This document shows positions 51,032-58,872 of a DNA stretch of 64,000 nucleotides, in pieces. Source of the DNA: Clostridiaceae bacterium (GTDB lineage: Bacteria > Bacillota > Clostridia > Lachnospirales > Lachnospiraceae); the NCBI GenBank assembly GCA_910575435.1, contig CAJTGI010000006.1, forward strand, positions 1 to 64,000. The letters are read 5' to 3'. A program made the position numbers and the translations under genes. The notes beneath the pieces are model-generated. The model was not told the DNA's origin. It ran no database searches and saw only the letters and a list, made by a program, of their open reading frames with translations. Within the stretch, counting starts at the first letter, position 1, and each line of letters begins with the position of its first letter.

Positions 51032-51570
51032 GGAGGGAGATAAAGGATATAGATTTTAAGGAGGCTTTTTCCACATCCTGCGTATGGTATTTTCGTGAGG
51101 TGATTGACGAACTGGGAAAAAAGAAGATGCAAAGGGAACTGGATCGGCTGGCATATGGAAATCGTGATATCAGTGATTGGAAAGGAAAATTGAATACGAA
51201 TAATAATAACCGTGCATTAACTGGCTTCTGGATTGAGTCATCTTTGAAAATATCTGCGAAGGACTAGGTTGAGGTGCTGGAGCGGATTTTTGAGAAGAAA
51301 GTCACTTATAAGCCGAGAACGCTGCGCCTGCTGAAAAAGGCTATGGCGGTGACTGACCAAGAAAACCTGAAGGTGCCTTTTTATGGAAAAACAGGAATGG
51401 GAATGAGGAAGGGTATCGTAGTAGATGCGTGGTATGCGGGATTTGCAGAAGGGTTCAAGGGAAATGTTTATTTTTGCGTACATCTTGGACGTTCGGACAA
51501 AGAAGAGGTTTCTAGTGCAAAAGCAAAGGAAATTGCCATTCAGATCGTATCGGATTATATGGGAAAATAA
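51032..51570 (+). pseudogene. class D beta-lactamase relic (5' truncated, in-frame TAG)
   Basis: Continuous frame from about 51032: DFKEAFSTSCVWYFREVIDE (SxV motif as SCV), LAYGNRDISDW (YxN motif as YGN), GFWIESSLKISAKD, then TAG at 51265-51267 where Gln is expected, then VEVLERIFEKK, YGKTGMG (KTG motif) and WYAGFAEG. The N-terminal third with the active-site STxK serine is absent. The part after the TAG remains open to 51570 (98 codons from an internal ATG) but cannot be a functional enzyme. Confidence 0.8.
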
Positions 51571-51691
51571 ATGCGGTATTGAGAAGTAAAAGAGCCATTA
51601 GCGCAGCAGGGAAGATGGATGTATGAAGCAGTAAAAATTCATTAATGGAAACTGCAACCGCTAGTGTGGAGAGAAAACGTGAATAACTAAT

Positions 51692-51720
51692 AAAAAAGGG
51701 AACGCTGGCGCGCTCCCTTT
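51692..51720 (-). terminator. terminator of the MutS2-like gene
   Basis: AAAGGGA...TCCCTTT with CGC/GCG inner pairs around TGGC; on the minus strand six T follow. It lies 31 nt after the stop codon. Confidence 0.8.
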
Positions 51721-51750
51721 CAAGATGCTTGAGAATTAGGATGCAGGGGG

Positions 51751-53649
51751 CTAATCCCGCCGAATCACTTCCTCCGTGTATTTTCTCTCCATATCATGTC
51801 GGATCTTTCGATTCTCCGCCGTATCAAATAGAATGGAGAAGTCATAATCTGCCGGATATAACCTGGCAGCGGGCACATGAAGTTTTACCCGCTTATGGTT
51901 GATCCAGATTTTCTTCCCGGGAAGTTGTACTCTCAGCACGCCCTTTTCATTGATTGGCTCGCACACGATGCCAATCTTTTGGTCTGGAAGTACCATCACA
52001 CTGTCTCCTAACTGATACTTGTTTCTCAAATTTGCATTTTTCTTCGGCTTTTTGCTCTTGGAGATTTTATTTTTCTTTGTCCTCTGTAAAGACGCATCCT
52101 CCTTCTGAAAATGATATGCACGGACGGCATCCTCGCCATAGGCGGCCTGTATGGCCACCCGCAGCATTTCATTTGGCATTTCCAGCCTGTCAGCAATATA
52201 AAATGCGCAGCTCTCCCCTGCCTCGCCCAGCACCATCTGGTAGGTGGGCTTCAAAGTTTCCCTGTCAAAAGTCATTCTTGCATTGATAATATCCTGTGCC
52301 TTGTCCGCATATTCCTTCACTTCCGGGTAGTGCGTCGTCACGAGGAACAGCGCGCCGCTTTTTCTCAATTCCTCCAGAATGGCGATGGCAATTCCCATGC
52401 CCTCTGTGGGATCTGTCCCGGAACCCAGTTCATCCATGATGACCAGACTATCCTCGTTCACCTCGCCCAGCACCTCCAGCACATTCTTGATATGGGAGGA
52501 AAAGGTAGACAAATTCTCCGCAATGTTTTGGCCGTCTCCGATGTCGCACAGATAAGAATTATTCATGCAGATATTCGCCTCCCTGCAAGTGACATGCAGC
52601 CCGCACTGCGCCATCATGCAGTTTAGCATAACGGTCTTTATGGCCACCGTCTTGCCGCCGGTGTTTGGGCCGGTTATGACAATCCCGTGAATATCTTCTC
52701 CTATTTCAAATTGCAGGGGAATATTCAATTTTTGATCCATCAAAGGATGCCTTGCATCTTTTAACGTGATTTTTCTTTCAGTATTGATGGATGGCTCTGT
52801 CGCATTTTGGTCCATGCTTAGTTTCCCTTTGGAAAATATAAAATCCAGTTTCTCCATCATGGCGATATTTTCGTTCATGGCATCAAGGGAATCGGCAACC
52901 ATGGCTGACAGCGTATACAGGATGCGGTATACTTCGTTTTCCTCGCCGATTTTCAGTGCCTGCAGTTCCTCATAGCATTTTGCTACGCCTGCGGGTTCCA
53001 TAAATAATGTGTTTCCAGTGGCAGAACGATCAATCACGCTTCCGGATATTTTTAGTTTGCATTCTCTTTTTACCGGAATGCATATCCTGCCATTGCGGGT
53101 GGTGCAGTAATTGTCCGCCATGGATTCCTTGTTAGAACGCATCACCCGCTCTGCCTTCTGCTTCATATCCTCTTCGCATTTTTCTATCTGCCCTCGAATC
53201 TGGCTCAGTTCCTTGGAAGCATGGTCATCTACCCTGCCCCCTCTGATTTGCCAGCTGATTTCCTCCCTGAGTTCCCCCAGCGCATTCAGATTCTCAGCAT
53301 AATACGCCAAGGCATTATCATAGGACTTTCCCTTTTCCAAATACTCTTTCAGACGACGGACTGCCGCCAGGACGGTCTCCACTCGTTCCAGCTGGTATGG
53401 CGTGAGGCAGCCCCCCTGATCCGCCATTGTCAAAATATCCTTTACCTCCGCAAGGTTCTGCAGGGGCGGAGTTCCCAGTTTTTCCATAAATATCCTGCTG
53501 TCCGTGGTATCCTTTAACTGCTTTCTCAGTTCCGTTTCGTTTAGATAGAATGAAAGTCCCTGGATTTGTTCCTTTGCCCATTCTGTCACCGCAAGATTGC
53601 TCCAGATTTCTTTTATCCTGTCAAATTCAATTTGCTTTTCTATATTCAT
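51751..53649 (-). CDS. MutS2-like DNA-binding ATPase lacking the Smr domain
   Basis: 632 residues. Core and clamp helices (about 1-300), then a MutS ATPase domain with Walker A GPNTGGKT (about 324-331), the DGQNIAENLSTFS segment, Walker B VIMDELGSGTDPTEG, and TTHYPEVKEYA. A linker rich in Lys (about 525-545) leads to a small beta domain (GDSVMVLPDQKIGIV). The C-terminal Smr nuclease of canonical MutS2 (about 780 residues) is missing. The MNIEK start is chosen (AAGGGAG upstream). MutS2 proteins act in recombination suppression or ribosome rescue; here the nuclease function would be lost. Confidence 0.85.
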   Translation of the reverse strand: MNIEKQIEFDRIKEIWSNLAVTEWAKEQIQGLSFYLNETELRKQLKDTTDSRIFMEKLGTPPLQNLAEVKDILTMADQGGCLTPYQLERVETVLAAVRRLKEYLEKGKSYDNALAYYAENLNALGELREEISWQIRGGRVDDHASKELSQIRGQIEKCEEDMKQKAERVMRSNKESMADNYCTTRNGRICIPVKRECKLKISGSVIDRSATGNTLFMEPAGVAKCYEELQALKIGEENEVYRILYTLSAMVADSLDAMNENIAMMEKLDFIFSKGKLSMDQNATEPSINTERKITLKDARHPLMDQKLNIPLQFEIGEDIHGIVITGPNTGGKTVAIKTVMLNCMMAQCGLHVTCREANICMNNSYLCDIGDGQNIAENLSTFSSHIKNVLEVLGEVNEDSLVIMDELGSGTDPTEGMGIAIAILEELRKSGALFLVTTHYPEVKEYADKAQDIINARMTFDRETLKPTYQMVLGEAGESCAFYIADRLEMPNEMLRVAIQAAYGEDAVRAYHFQKEDASLQRTKKNKISKSKKPKKNANLRNKYQLGDSVMVLPDQKIGIVCEPINEKGVLRVQLPGKKIWINHKRVKLHVPAARLYPADYDFSILFDTAENRKIRHDMERKYTEEVIRRD

Positions 53650-53736
53650 TTTCAAAATCTCCCTTCTATGTTCAACTTCTGTCCTTCCTGGCATACTGGT
53701 GTACTGTATCGTAGATATTCAGCCAAACCTCCTAGC

Positions 53737-54540
53737 TTATGAACTGGCGCTATGATAGTGCTTTAGCCCCTGTTTCCAAACAACGGCAGTCAAGATGGAA
53801 AATAATACCACCACCCCTATGCCATAAGCCGCTGTCCCTGCATTCATTTTCCCTATGATTCTTTGCACCGGCAGGGTAGCCATGATTCCGTAGGGTAGAA
53901 CCAGATAAAATATGATTTTATATTCCCCATAAAATGCAATTCCCGGCAATTTCATGCACAGATCGATACAGGCCTCCTCTAGTTGTTCCAATCGTGCCAT
54001 TGATACGATATATAGAGATGCTGAGCGGATGATTACCTCCATCTCATAATATAAAATTGTCATAATCAGCACCCAAAATAGATATCCAATGACCCCGGTC
54101 ACTGATAAAGTCTGGTGCAAGGTACGGATACCATAACCAATGATGCCAATACTCATGATAATCAGCGGCACGGAACCTGGACTGATATTTTCAAAGGTCA
54201 GGCGGAACAACGGACTGATCGGTTTTGACAAATATAAGTCTAATTCGCCCGACCTGACCTTTTGCGGTATAGTATTGACGCCAAAGAAATAAATGGTCAT
54301 ATTTAAGGCATTGATTAGCGAAAAGGTGCCAATATATATGATCATTTCGCCCCTTCCCCAGTTTCCGATGGCATCCACATGGGAGTATACTGCTCCAAAT
54401 GCCAGTAATTGGATAAAAAACATGCTTCCATCAACAAAAAACGGTGCTAAAAAATCGAGTCGAAATACCATCAGTGCATGGAACCTCAAATAAAACAATT
54501 CTCTCAGCACGCAAATATTTTTTCTCATACAATTTTTCAT
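53737..54540 (-). CDS. ABC-2 type permease (COG3694-like)
   Basis: 267 residues, about six transmembrane helices. The motif VRSGELDLYLSKPISPLFRL is typical of this permease group. The start overlaps the previous permease gene by 4 nt. Third gene of an operon encoding an ATPase and two different permeases. Substrate unknown. Confidence 0.87.
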   Translation of the reverse strand: MKNCMRKNICVLRELFYLRFHALMVFRLDFLAPFFVDGSMFFIQLLAFGAVYSHVDAIGNWGRGEMIIYIGTFSLINALNMTIYFFGVNTIPQKVRSGELDLYLSKPISPLFRLTFENISPGSVPLIIMSIGIIGYGIRTLHQTLSVTGVIGYLFWVLIMTILYYEMEVIIRSASLYIVSMARLEQLEEACIDLCMKLPGIAFYGEYKIIFYLVLPYGIMATLPVQRIIGKMNAGTAAYGIGVVVLFSILTAVVWKQGLKHYHSASS

Positions 54541-55331
54541 ATTCCCACCCCGTCATACTTTCTAAAATATTTATTTTGCACTTTCATGATAACAGCCTGC
54601 ATAATCAGACACCATAGGGTAATGGCAATAAGTCCGGCAATGGCATCCGCCTTGCATTTTCCGGTAAGCAACATCGCCGGAAGATATGTGACATAATAAA
54701 AGGGCAATAGCCGCATGATATTGACAATGATTTCTGGAAATAATGTAAGCGGTATAATGCTTCCTGTAATCAATGCCACAAGATGATTCTTAATCATTAA
54801 AAATGTGCCGATTCCTTGATATTTCAGTGTAAGCAACCCCAGAAAAAAGTTTAACTGTACCATAAATATCATGCCAAGCATGGTCATAAGCACAGCACAT
54901 GCAACAACCCATCCACTAGCAGCAAACACAAAATGAATGCGAAACACAAAAATCCATACAGCCGCAGCAATGAAATCAAATGCAATATAAAACAAAACAA
55001 TTCCCAGTTCCATTGCCATAAAATACCCTTCTATTCCCACCGGTATGACCATATATTTTGAAAACGTGCCGTTTCGTATCCTGTCATGAATTTCGTTGCT
55101 GACGCCCTCCGACATTTCCAACTGACTTAAAAAAGAACTGACAATGTAATAGGATAGCATGCCGTGGAAGGTAAATCCTCCCACCAGTTCTTTATGATTG
55201 AAAACCATTCCCCATAGGAGAAAGGCAAACAACACTTTTGCAATGGTAAAAATCATATTGAACAGCACATCCGCTCTCCAAACTAATTGCGTCTTCATAT
55301 ATATTTTCGTGATCTCAAAATACTTACCCAT
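54537..55331 (-). CDS. ABC-2 type permease (COG4587-like)
   Basis: 264 residues, about six transmembrane helices. GVSNEIHDRIRNGTFSKYMV is the conserved loop. The MGKYF start with AAGGAGG upstream is preferred; it overlaps the ATPase stop by 8 nt. Second gene of the operon, likely heterodimer partner of the following permease. Confidence 0.87.
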   Translation of the reverse strand: MGKYFEITKIYMKTQLVWRADVLFNMIFTIAKVLFAFLLWGMVFNHKELVGGFTFHGMLSYYIVSSFLSQLEMSEGVSNEIHDRIRNGTFSKYMVIPVGIEGYFMAMELGIVLFYIAFDFIAAAVWIFVFRIHFVFAASGWVVACAVLMTMLGMIFMVQLNFFLGLLTLKYQGIGTFLMIKNHLVALITGSIIPLTLFPEIIVNIMRLLPFYYVTYLPAMLLTGKCKADAIAGLIAITLWCLIMQAVIMKVQNKYFRKYDGVGI

Positions 55332-56319
55332 GGAATTTGCCTCCTTCCCGATAAATTCGCTCAACAACCACTCCGATTTCCTCCTCTTCCACTACGATAT
55401 CCTTCGGTTCATATTTCATCAGTTCCGCCAGCAATTCCTTCACCAACTGCTTTGGCACTTGGTAAATCTTCTTGTGCGCCTCATTTTCGAGGATAGAGAC
55501 ATTTTCAGTTTGCAGTGCCATATCCTCCGTGGGATCATCAAAAGTTACGGTAATTCGCTTGTTTTTCTGGAACCTGTCAAATAATTTGTCCGTTGCGCCA
55601 TCATAGATTTTGACACCATGATTGATCACGATGCTCCTTTCGCATAGCGCCTTGATATCCTCCATATAGTGTGAGGTCAAGATGATTGTCGTACCATTTT
55701 TTTCATTGATTTCCATCAAAAACTTCCGTATCTGTTTTGATGCTACGGCATCCAAGCCTATCGTGGGTTCATCCAGAAACAGAATCTTTGGATTATGAAT
55801 CAGCGAGACAATCAGCTCCATCTTCATTCTTTCGCCCAAGGACAAGGTTCTTACCTGAACATCCATCAAGTCCCTGACGCCAAAAAGTTCTACAAAGTAC
55901 TGCTTATTTTTCTGAAAATCCTTCTCTGGAATTTCATAGATTTCCTTGAACAGGCGCAAGGTATCATTGACTGTCAATTCAAAAAACAGCTGGCTCTTTT
56001 GCCCCATCACAACAGCATATTGCTTCTTAAACTCGTTTTTCATATCATTGGGATAATATCCCATCACATCAATGCTTCCCTCCGTGGGCGCAATAATACC
56101 CGTCAGCATCTTAATCAGCGTTGTCTTTCCGGCTCCGTTCGGTCCGATCAAGCCAATCAATTCCCCTTTTTTTACAGTTAAATCAATATGATCGACAGCA
56201 ATTTTCTCTTCGTAATCACGTTTCCATAGGCTGGCGATGCTGTTGCGGATTCCTTCCCTCTTCCTATATCTTTGATAACGTTTTGCAAGGTTGCTTGTAT
56301 GAATTATCACATCATTCAT
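55324..56319 (-). CDS. ABC transporter ATP-binding protein (COG4586-like)
   Basis: 331 residues. Walker A is GPNGAGKTT, the signature is LSLGERMKMEL (the LSxGxR form of this family), Walker B is ILFLDEPTIGLD, and the H-loop is LTSHYME. A C-terminal domain of about 80 residues with VVEEEEIGVVVERIY follows, as in COG4586. First gene of the operon. A hairpin with a T run lies 26 nt upstream, so transcription from the promoter at 56798 may be attenuated. Confidence 0.9.
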   Translation of the reverse strand: MNDVIIHTSNLAKRYQRYRKREGIRNSIASLWKRDYEEKIAVDHIDLTVKKGELIGLIGPNGAGKTTLIKMLTGIIAPTEGSIDVMGYYPNDMKNEFKKQYAVVMGQKSQLFFELTVNDTLRLFKEIYEIPEKDFQKNKQYFVELFGVRDLMDVQVRTLSLGERMKMELIVSLIHNPKILFLDEPTIGLDAVASKQIRKFLMEINEKNGTTIILTSHYMEDIKALCERSIVINHGVKIYDGATDKLFDRFQKNKRITVTFDDPTEDMALQTENVSILENEAHKKIYQVPKQLVKELLAELMKYEPKDIVVEEEEIGVVVERIYREGGKFHG

Positions 56320-56344
56320 TTTTAATTTCCTCTCTTTCCAATGT

Positions 56345-56393
56345 AAAAAAAGACCATGGCAGCCTATTTAACATAAGATACCATGGTCTTTTA
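56345..56393 (-). terminator. terminator or attenuator before the ABC operon
   Basis: AAGACCATGG (56350-56359) pairs with CCATGGTCTT (56381-56390); on the minus strand seven T follow. It lies between the upstream minus-strand promoter and the ATPase start codon. Confidence 0.65.
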
Positions 56394-56474
56394 TCCTGAT
56401 AGGATATATACTAGTCACCGTGCATTTTGATGATATTAAAAGCAAAAGTGAGTAGCAATCATTCCTATTTCATG

Positions 56475-56791
56475 AAAAAAACATGGCCACACAGCCATGC
56501 TTCATCTCAATCAATTCATGACAATAGGTTTGCTGGCGAAGCCTGCAATCTATTGTTTATGAAAATATATACCATAATATGAGGCAGTTGTAAGGCGAAA
56601 ATGCCGGCAATGGTACTGCGAATAGCAATCGACAGTCCAATCTGTCAGCAGATGGGCAGACTTCAAGCGTCAAACTTAAAATCAACCCTGCAATATTTAG
56701 TTTGCATTTTTCTCCGTTACAACCACAATTAACATGCAAAATCCTCCTAAAATTAATCTTCCCAATGTTCCTTGGGATGGAACATTTGACT
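56475..56791 (-). ncRNA. candidate short transcript or leader upstream of the ABC operon
   Basis: Between the promoter at 56798-56826 and a terminator hairpin GCCATG/CATGGC plus seven T (56475-56500), minus strand, about 315 nt. Near its 5' end AGGAGG is followed at 7 nt by ATG and a 12-codon ORF (MLIVVVTEKNAN, 56697-56735), perhaps a leader peptide or the stub of a lost gene. ACAATAGATTGCAGG and a partner at AACCTATTGT form another stem. No longer coding frame is convincing. Confidence 0.4.
56764..56786. promoter_or_regulatory. operator-like perfect dyad
   Basis: AATGTTCC, a 7-bp spacer and GGAACATT. It lies immediately after the predicted start point of the minus-strand promoter at 56798-56826, where a bound repressor would block transcription. 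Confidence 0.5.
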
Positions 56792-56797
56792 TGTTTC

Positions 56798-56826
56798 ATT
56801 GTACATACAAAAGTCTATTGTGTCAA
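56798..56826 (-). promoter_or_regulatory. promoter of the ABC-operon leader
   Basis: Minus strand TTGACA (56826-56821), 17-bp spacer, TACAAT (56803-56798). Two tandem 22-bp repeats lie 8 bp upstream of the -35 box. Confidence 0.65.
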
Positions 56827-56833
56827 GGGGCTG

Positions 56834-56878
56834 GTTTATTTGTTAATTTTTGCTGTGTTTATTTGTTAATTTATGCTG
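56834..56878. repeat. tandem 22-bp direct repeat
   Basis: GTTTATTTGTTAATTT followed by TTGCTG or ATGCTG, at 56834-56855 and 56857-56878, 21 of 22 positions identical, period 23 bp. It lies next to the -35 box of the minus-strand promoter and about 110 bp from the methyltransferase promoter. Confidence 0.7.
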
Positions 56879-56987
56879 ACTTGCAATGAAAAACTCAATA
56901 TTAGTATGTATTTTTTCTATTTTTTATTCACAATCATAGGTTATATTATTTTCCTAAATCTTGTTTTTATTTTATAATTATGTATTC

Positions 56988-57016
56988 TTGAAAGCAGGTG
57001 TTGTGTATGCTATAAT
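56988..57016 (+). promoter_or_regulatory. promoter of the methyltransferase operon
   Basis: TTGAAA (56988-56993), 17-bp spacer, TATAAT (57011-57016) with an extended -10 TGC. It predicts an 88-nt leader to the ATG at 57111 and argues against the longer reading frame from 56961. Confidence 0.7.
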
Positions 57017-57110
57017 AGCAATGTATTTTTTATTAATTCTATTTTTTGTATGGATAGGGATGGAAATAAAAAATATACATATTAGTTTGGATATGACAAA
57101 AGGAGTTATT

Positions 57111-58226
57111 ATGAAATTAAAAATATTTTCATTTTTTTCAGGGGCAGGTTTTTTAGATTTTGGTTTTGAACAGGAAAATTATGAAATTGTATATGTAAAC
57201 GAGTATAATGAGGCATTTTTGAGTGCATATAAATTTTCGCATAAAAAAATGAACTTATCTCCTCCGAAATTAGGGTATTATTGTGGAGATATAAATAATC
57301 TATTAAAAGGTGAAAGCAAAAGACAGTTAAGTAATAATGTTGAAACTGTGAAAAAGGAGGGGGTTGTAGGTTTTATTGGAGGTCCGCCATGTCCTGACTT
57401 TTCGATTGCAGGAAAAAATGAGGGGATTGCAGGAAAAAATGGAATTCTAACTAGTAGTTTTAAAAAAGTGATTTTACAGCAGGAGCCGGATTTTTTTGTA
57501 TTTGAAAATGTCAAGGGATTGTGGTTTACACAAAAACATCGCATAGAATACGAAAAAATAAAAACATCTTTTAGGAGAAAGGGATATATTCTAATAGATA
57601 GACTTGTAAATGCATTGGACTATGGAGTGCCACAAGAGCGTCAAAGGATTATATTGTTTGGAATTAAATATGAATTGATTGACCCAGACAGAAGAAAAGC
57701 GATTAAAATACTTAAAAATGAGTTTTCTTGGGGAGAGAATGCTGCATTTACTGAAAAAATTAGAAACAATTGTGAATGGCCAACTGTTGATACATTTTGT
57801 GAAAATTCGGTTATTCATGAGCCAATTAATATTATTCCTGAATTGTGTGTAGAATACTGGTTTCAAAAAAATGACGTATACACGCACTATAATGCAACTG
57901 ATTTTTTTCAACCTAAATCTTTAAGTCGATTTAATTCAATTCAAGAAGGGGATGTTAGTAAAAAGTCGTTTAAGAGGTTACACAGGTGGCGATGTTCTCC
58001 TACCGCTGCGTATGGGAATAATGAAGTTCATTTACATCCATATCATGCGCGTAGACTATCTGTTGCAGAAGCGCTTGCTATACAGTCTTTACCAAAAGAA
58101 TATGTGATAAGTAAAGATTTATCTAAAAGTGAAATGTTTAAGACTGTTGGTAATGGCGTGCCATTTTTATTAGCCAAGGGAATAGCGCATTCAATTCGTG
58201 TATTTTTGGAAAATCACATAAGATAG
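57111..58226 (+). CDS. C5 cytosine-specific DNA methyltransferase
   Basis: 371 residues. Motif I FSFFSGAGFLDFGFE at the N-terminus, motif IV GGPPCPDFS with the catalytic Cys at about 94, motif VI FENVKGL, motif VIII QERQRIILFG, a target-recognition region (about 205-300), then motif IX RLSVAEALAIQSLP and motif X VGNGVPFLLAKG. All catalytic motifs are present, so it should be active. AAAGGAG precedes the ATG. First gene of an A+T-rich three-gene operon with a nucleotidyltransferase-like and a DUF262 protein. Confidence 0.92.
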   Translation: MKLKIFSFFSGAGFLDFGFEQENYEIVYVNEYNEAFLSAYKFSHKKMNLSPPKLGYYCGDINNLLKGESKRQLSNNVETVKKEGVVGFIGGPPCPDFSIAGKNEGIAGKNGILTSSFKKVILQQEPDFFVFENVKGLWFTQKHRIEYEKIKTSFRRKGYILIDRLVNALDYGVPQERQRIILFGIKYELIDPDRRKAIKILKNEFSWGENAAFTEKIRNNCEWPTVDTFCENSVIHEPINIIPELCVEYWFQKNDVYTHYNATDFFQPKSLSRFNSIQEGDVSKKSFKRLHRWRCSPTAAYGNNEVHLHPYHARRLSVAEALAIQSLPKEYVISKDLSKSEMFKTVGNGVPFLLAKGIAHSIRVFLENHIR

Positions 58227-58236
58227 GGGAGGTATA

Positions 58237-58872
58237 ATGATATATTCAATTGATATGATAAAAGATGATTTAAGAAACTTAACAGAAAAACAATTTTATA
58301 CAAAACATATAATTCGTTCAGATAATTGGTATTTTGAGAAATATCTGCAAAAGAATCCAGATGAGGTTATACATCTTTTAGATGATTATCGTTTAATTGT
58401 TAGCGAAAGTTTTGGGGTGAGTTTTAATTCTGTGATGATGGTTGGGAGTGGAAAGTTAGGATTTAGCATGTCACCACCAGTTACGGATTATCCGCACAAT
58501 TCTAAAATGTTTTTGCCATTTAATGACGATGAAAAGGTTAGAAAAGTATCTGATTTGGATATTGCGATTATTTCTAATGATATATTTCATCAGTATTGGA
58601 AAATATTTAGAAAATCATATAAGTCTAAATTTAGAAATACATATCTTCATTTGTATAATGAGTTATATAGGGGATATATTAATGAGAGAAATATTTTAGA
58701 AGTAGATGGTTGCAGAAAGCAATGGAATGAAACTGCAACTGTTTCTAAAAAGAAATTGAAGTCTGACCTATATTTTAAACACGAGGTATCATATAGAATA
58801 TATCGTAATTGGGAAGACTTTGAAGAGTATAATATTCAAAATATTAGGAAAATTAAAAAGGAGGTCATATAA
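58237..58872 (+). CDS. nucleotidyltransferase-like protein, putative defence component
   Basis: 211 residues. A Pol-beta-type signature: VGSGKLGFS at about 69-77 and SDLDIAII at about 105-112, the second giving two of the acidic metal ligands. The spacing between them (about 30 residues) is longer than in minimal nucleotidyltransferases. The C-terminal half is helical and aromatic-rich. No HEPN partner is seen. It starts 10 nt after the methyltransferase stop, and its stop overlaps the next start (TAATG). Substrate unknown; assignment by motif only. Confidence 0.65.
   Translation: MIYSIDMIKDDLRNLTEKQFYTKHIIRSDNWYFEKYLQKNPDEVIHLLDDYRLIVSESFGVSFNSVMMVGSGKLGFSMSPPVTDYPHNSKMFLPFNDDEKVRKVSDLDIAIISNDIFHQYWKIFRKSYKSKFRNTYLHLYNELYRGYINERNILEVDGCRKQWNETATVSKKKLKSDLYFKHEVSYRIYRNWEDFEEYNIQNIRKIKKEVI

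Noticed and set aside
51274-51570. 98-codon ORF as an independent gene
   Set aside because: It is the part of the class D beta-lactamase relic after the TAG; its homology continues upstream through the stop codon.
56557-56799. 80-codon minus-strand ORF upstream of the ABC operon
   Set aside because: Its start codon lies in the -10 region of the predicted promoter, so it could not be translated from that transcript; no ribosome binding site.
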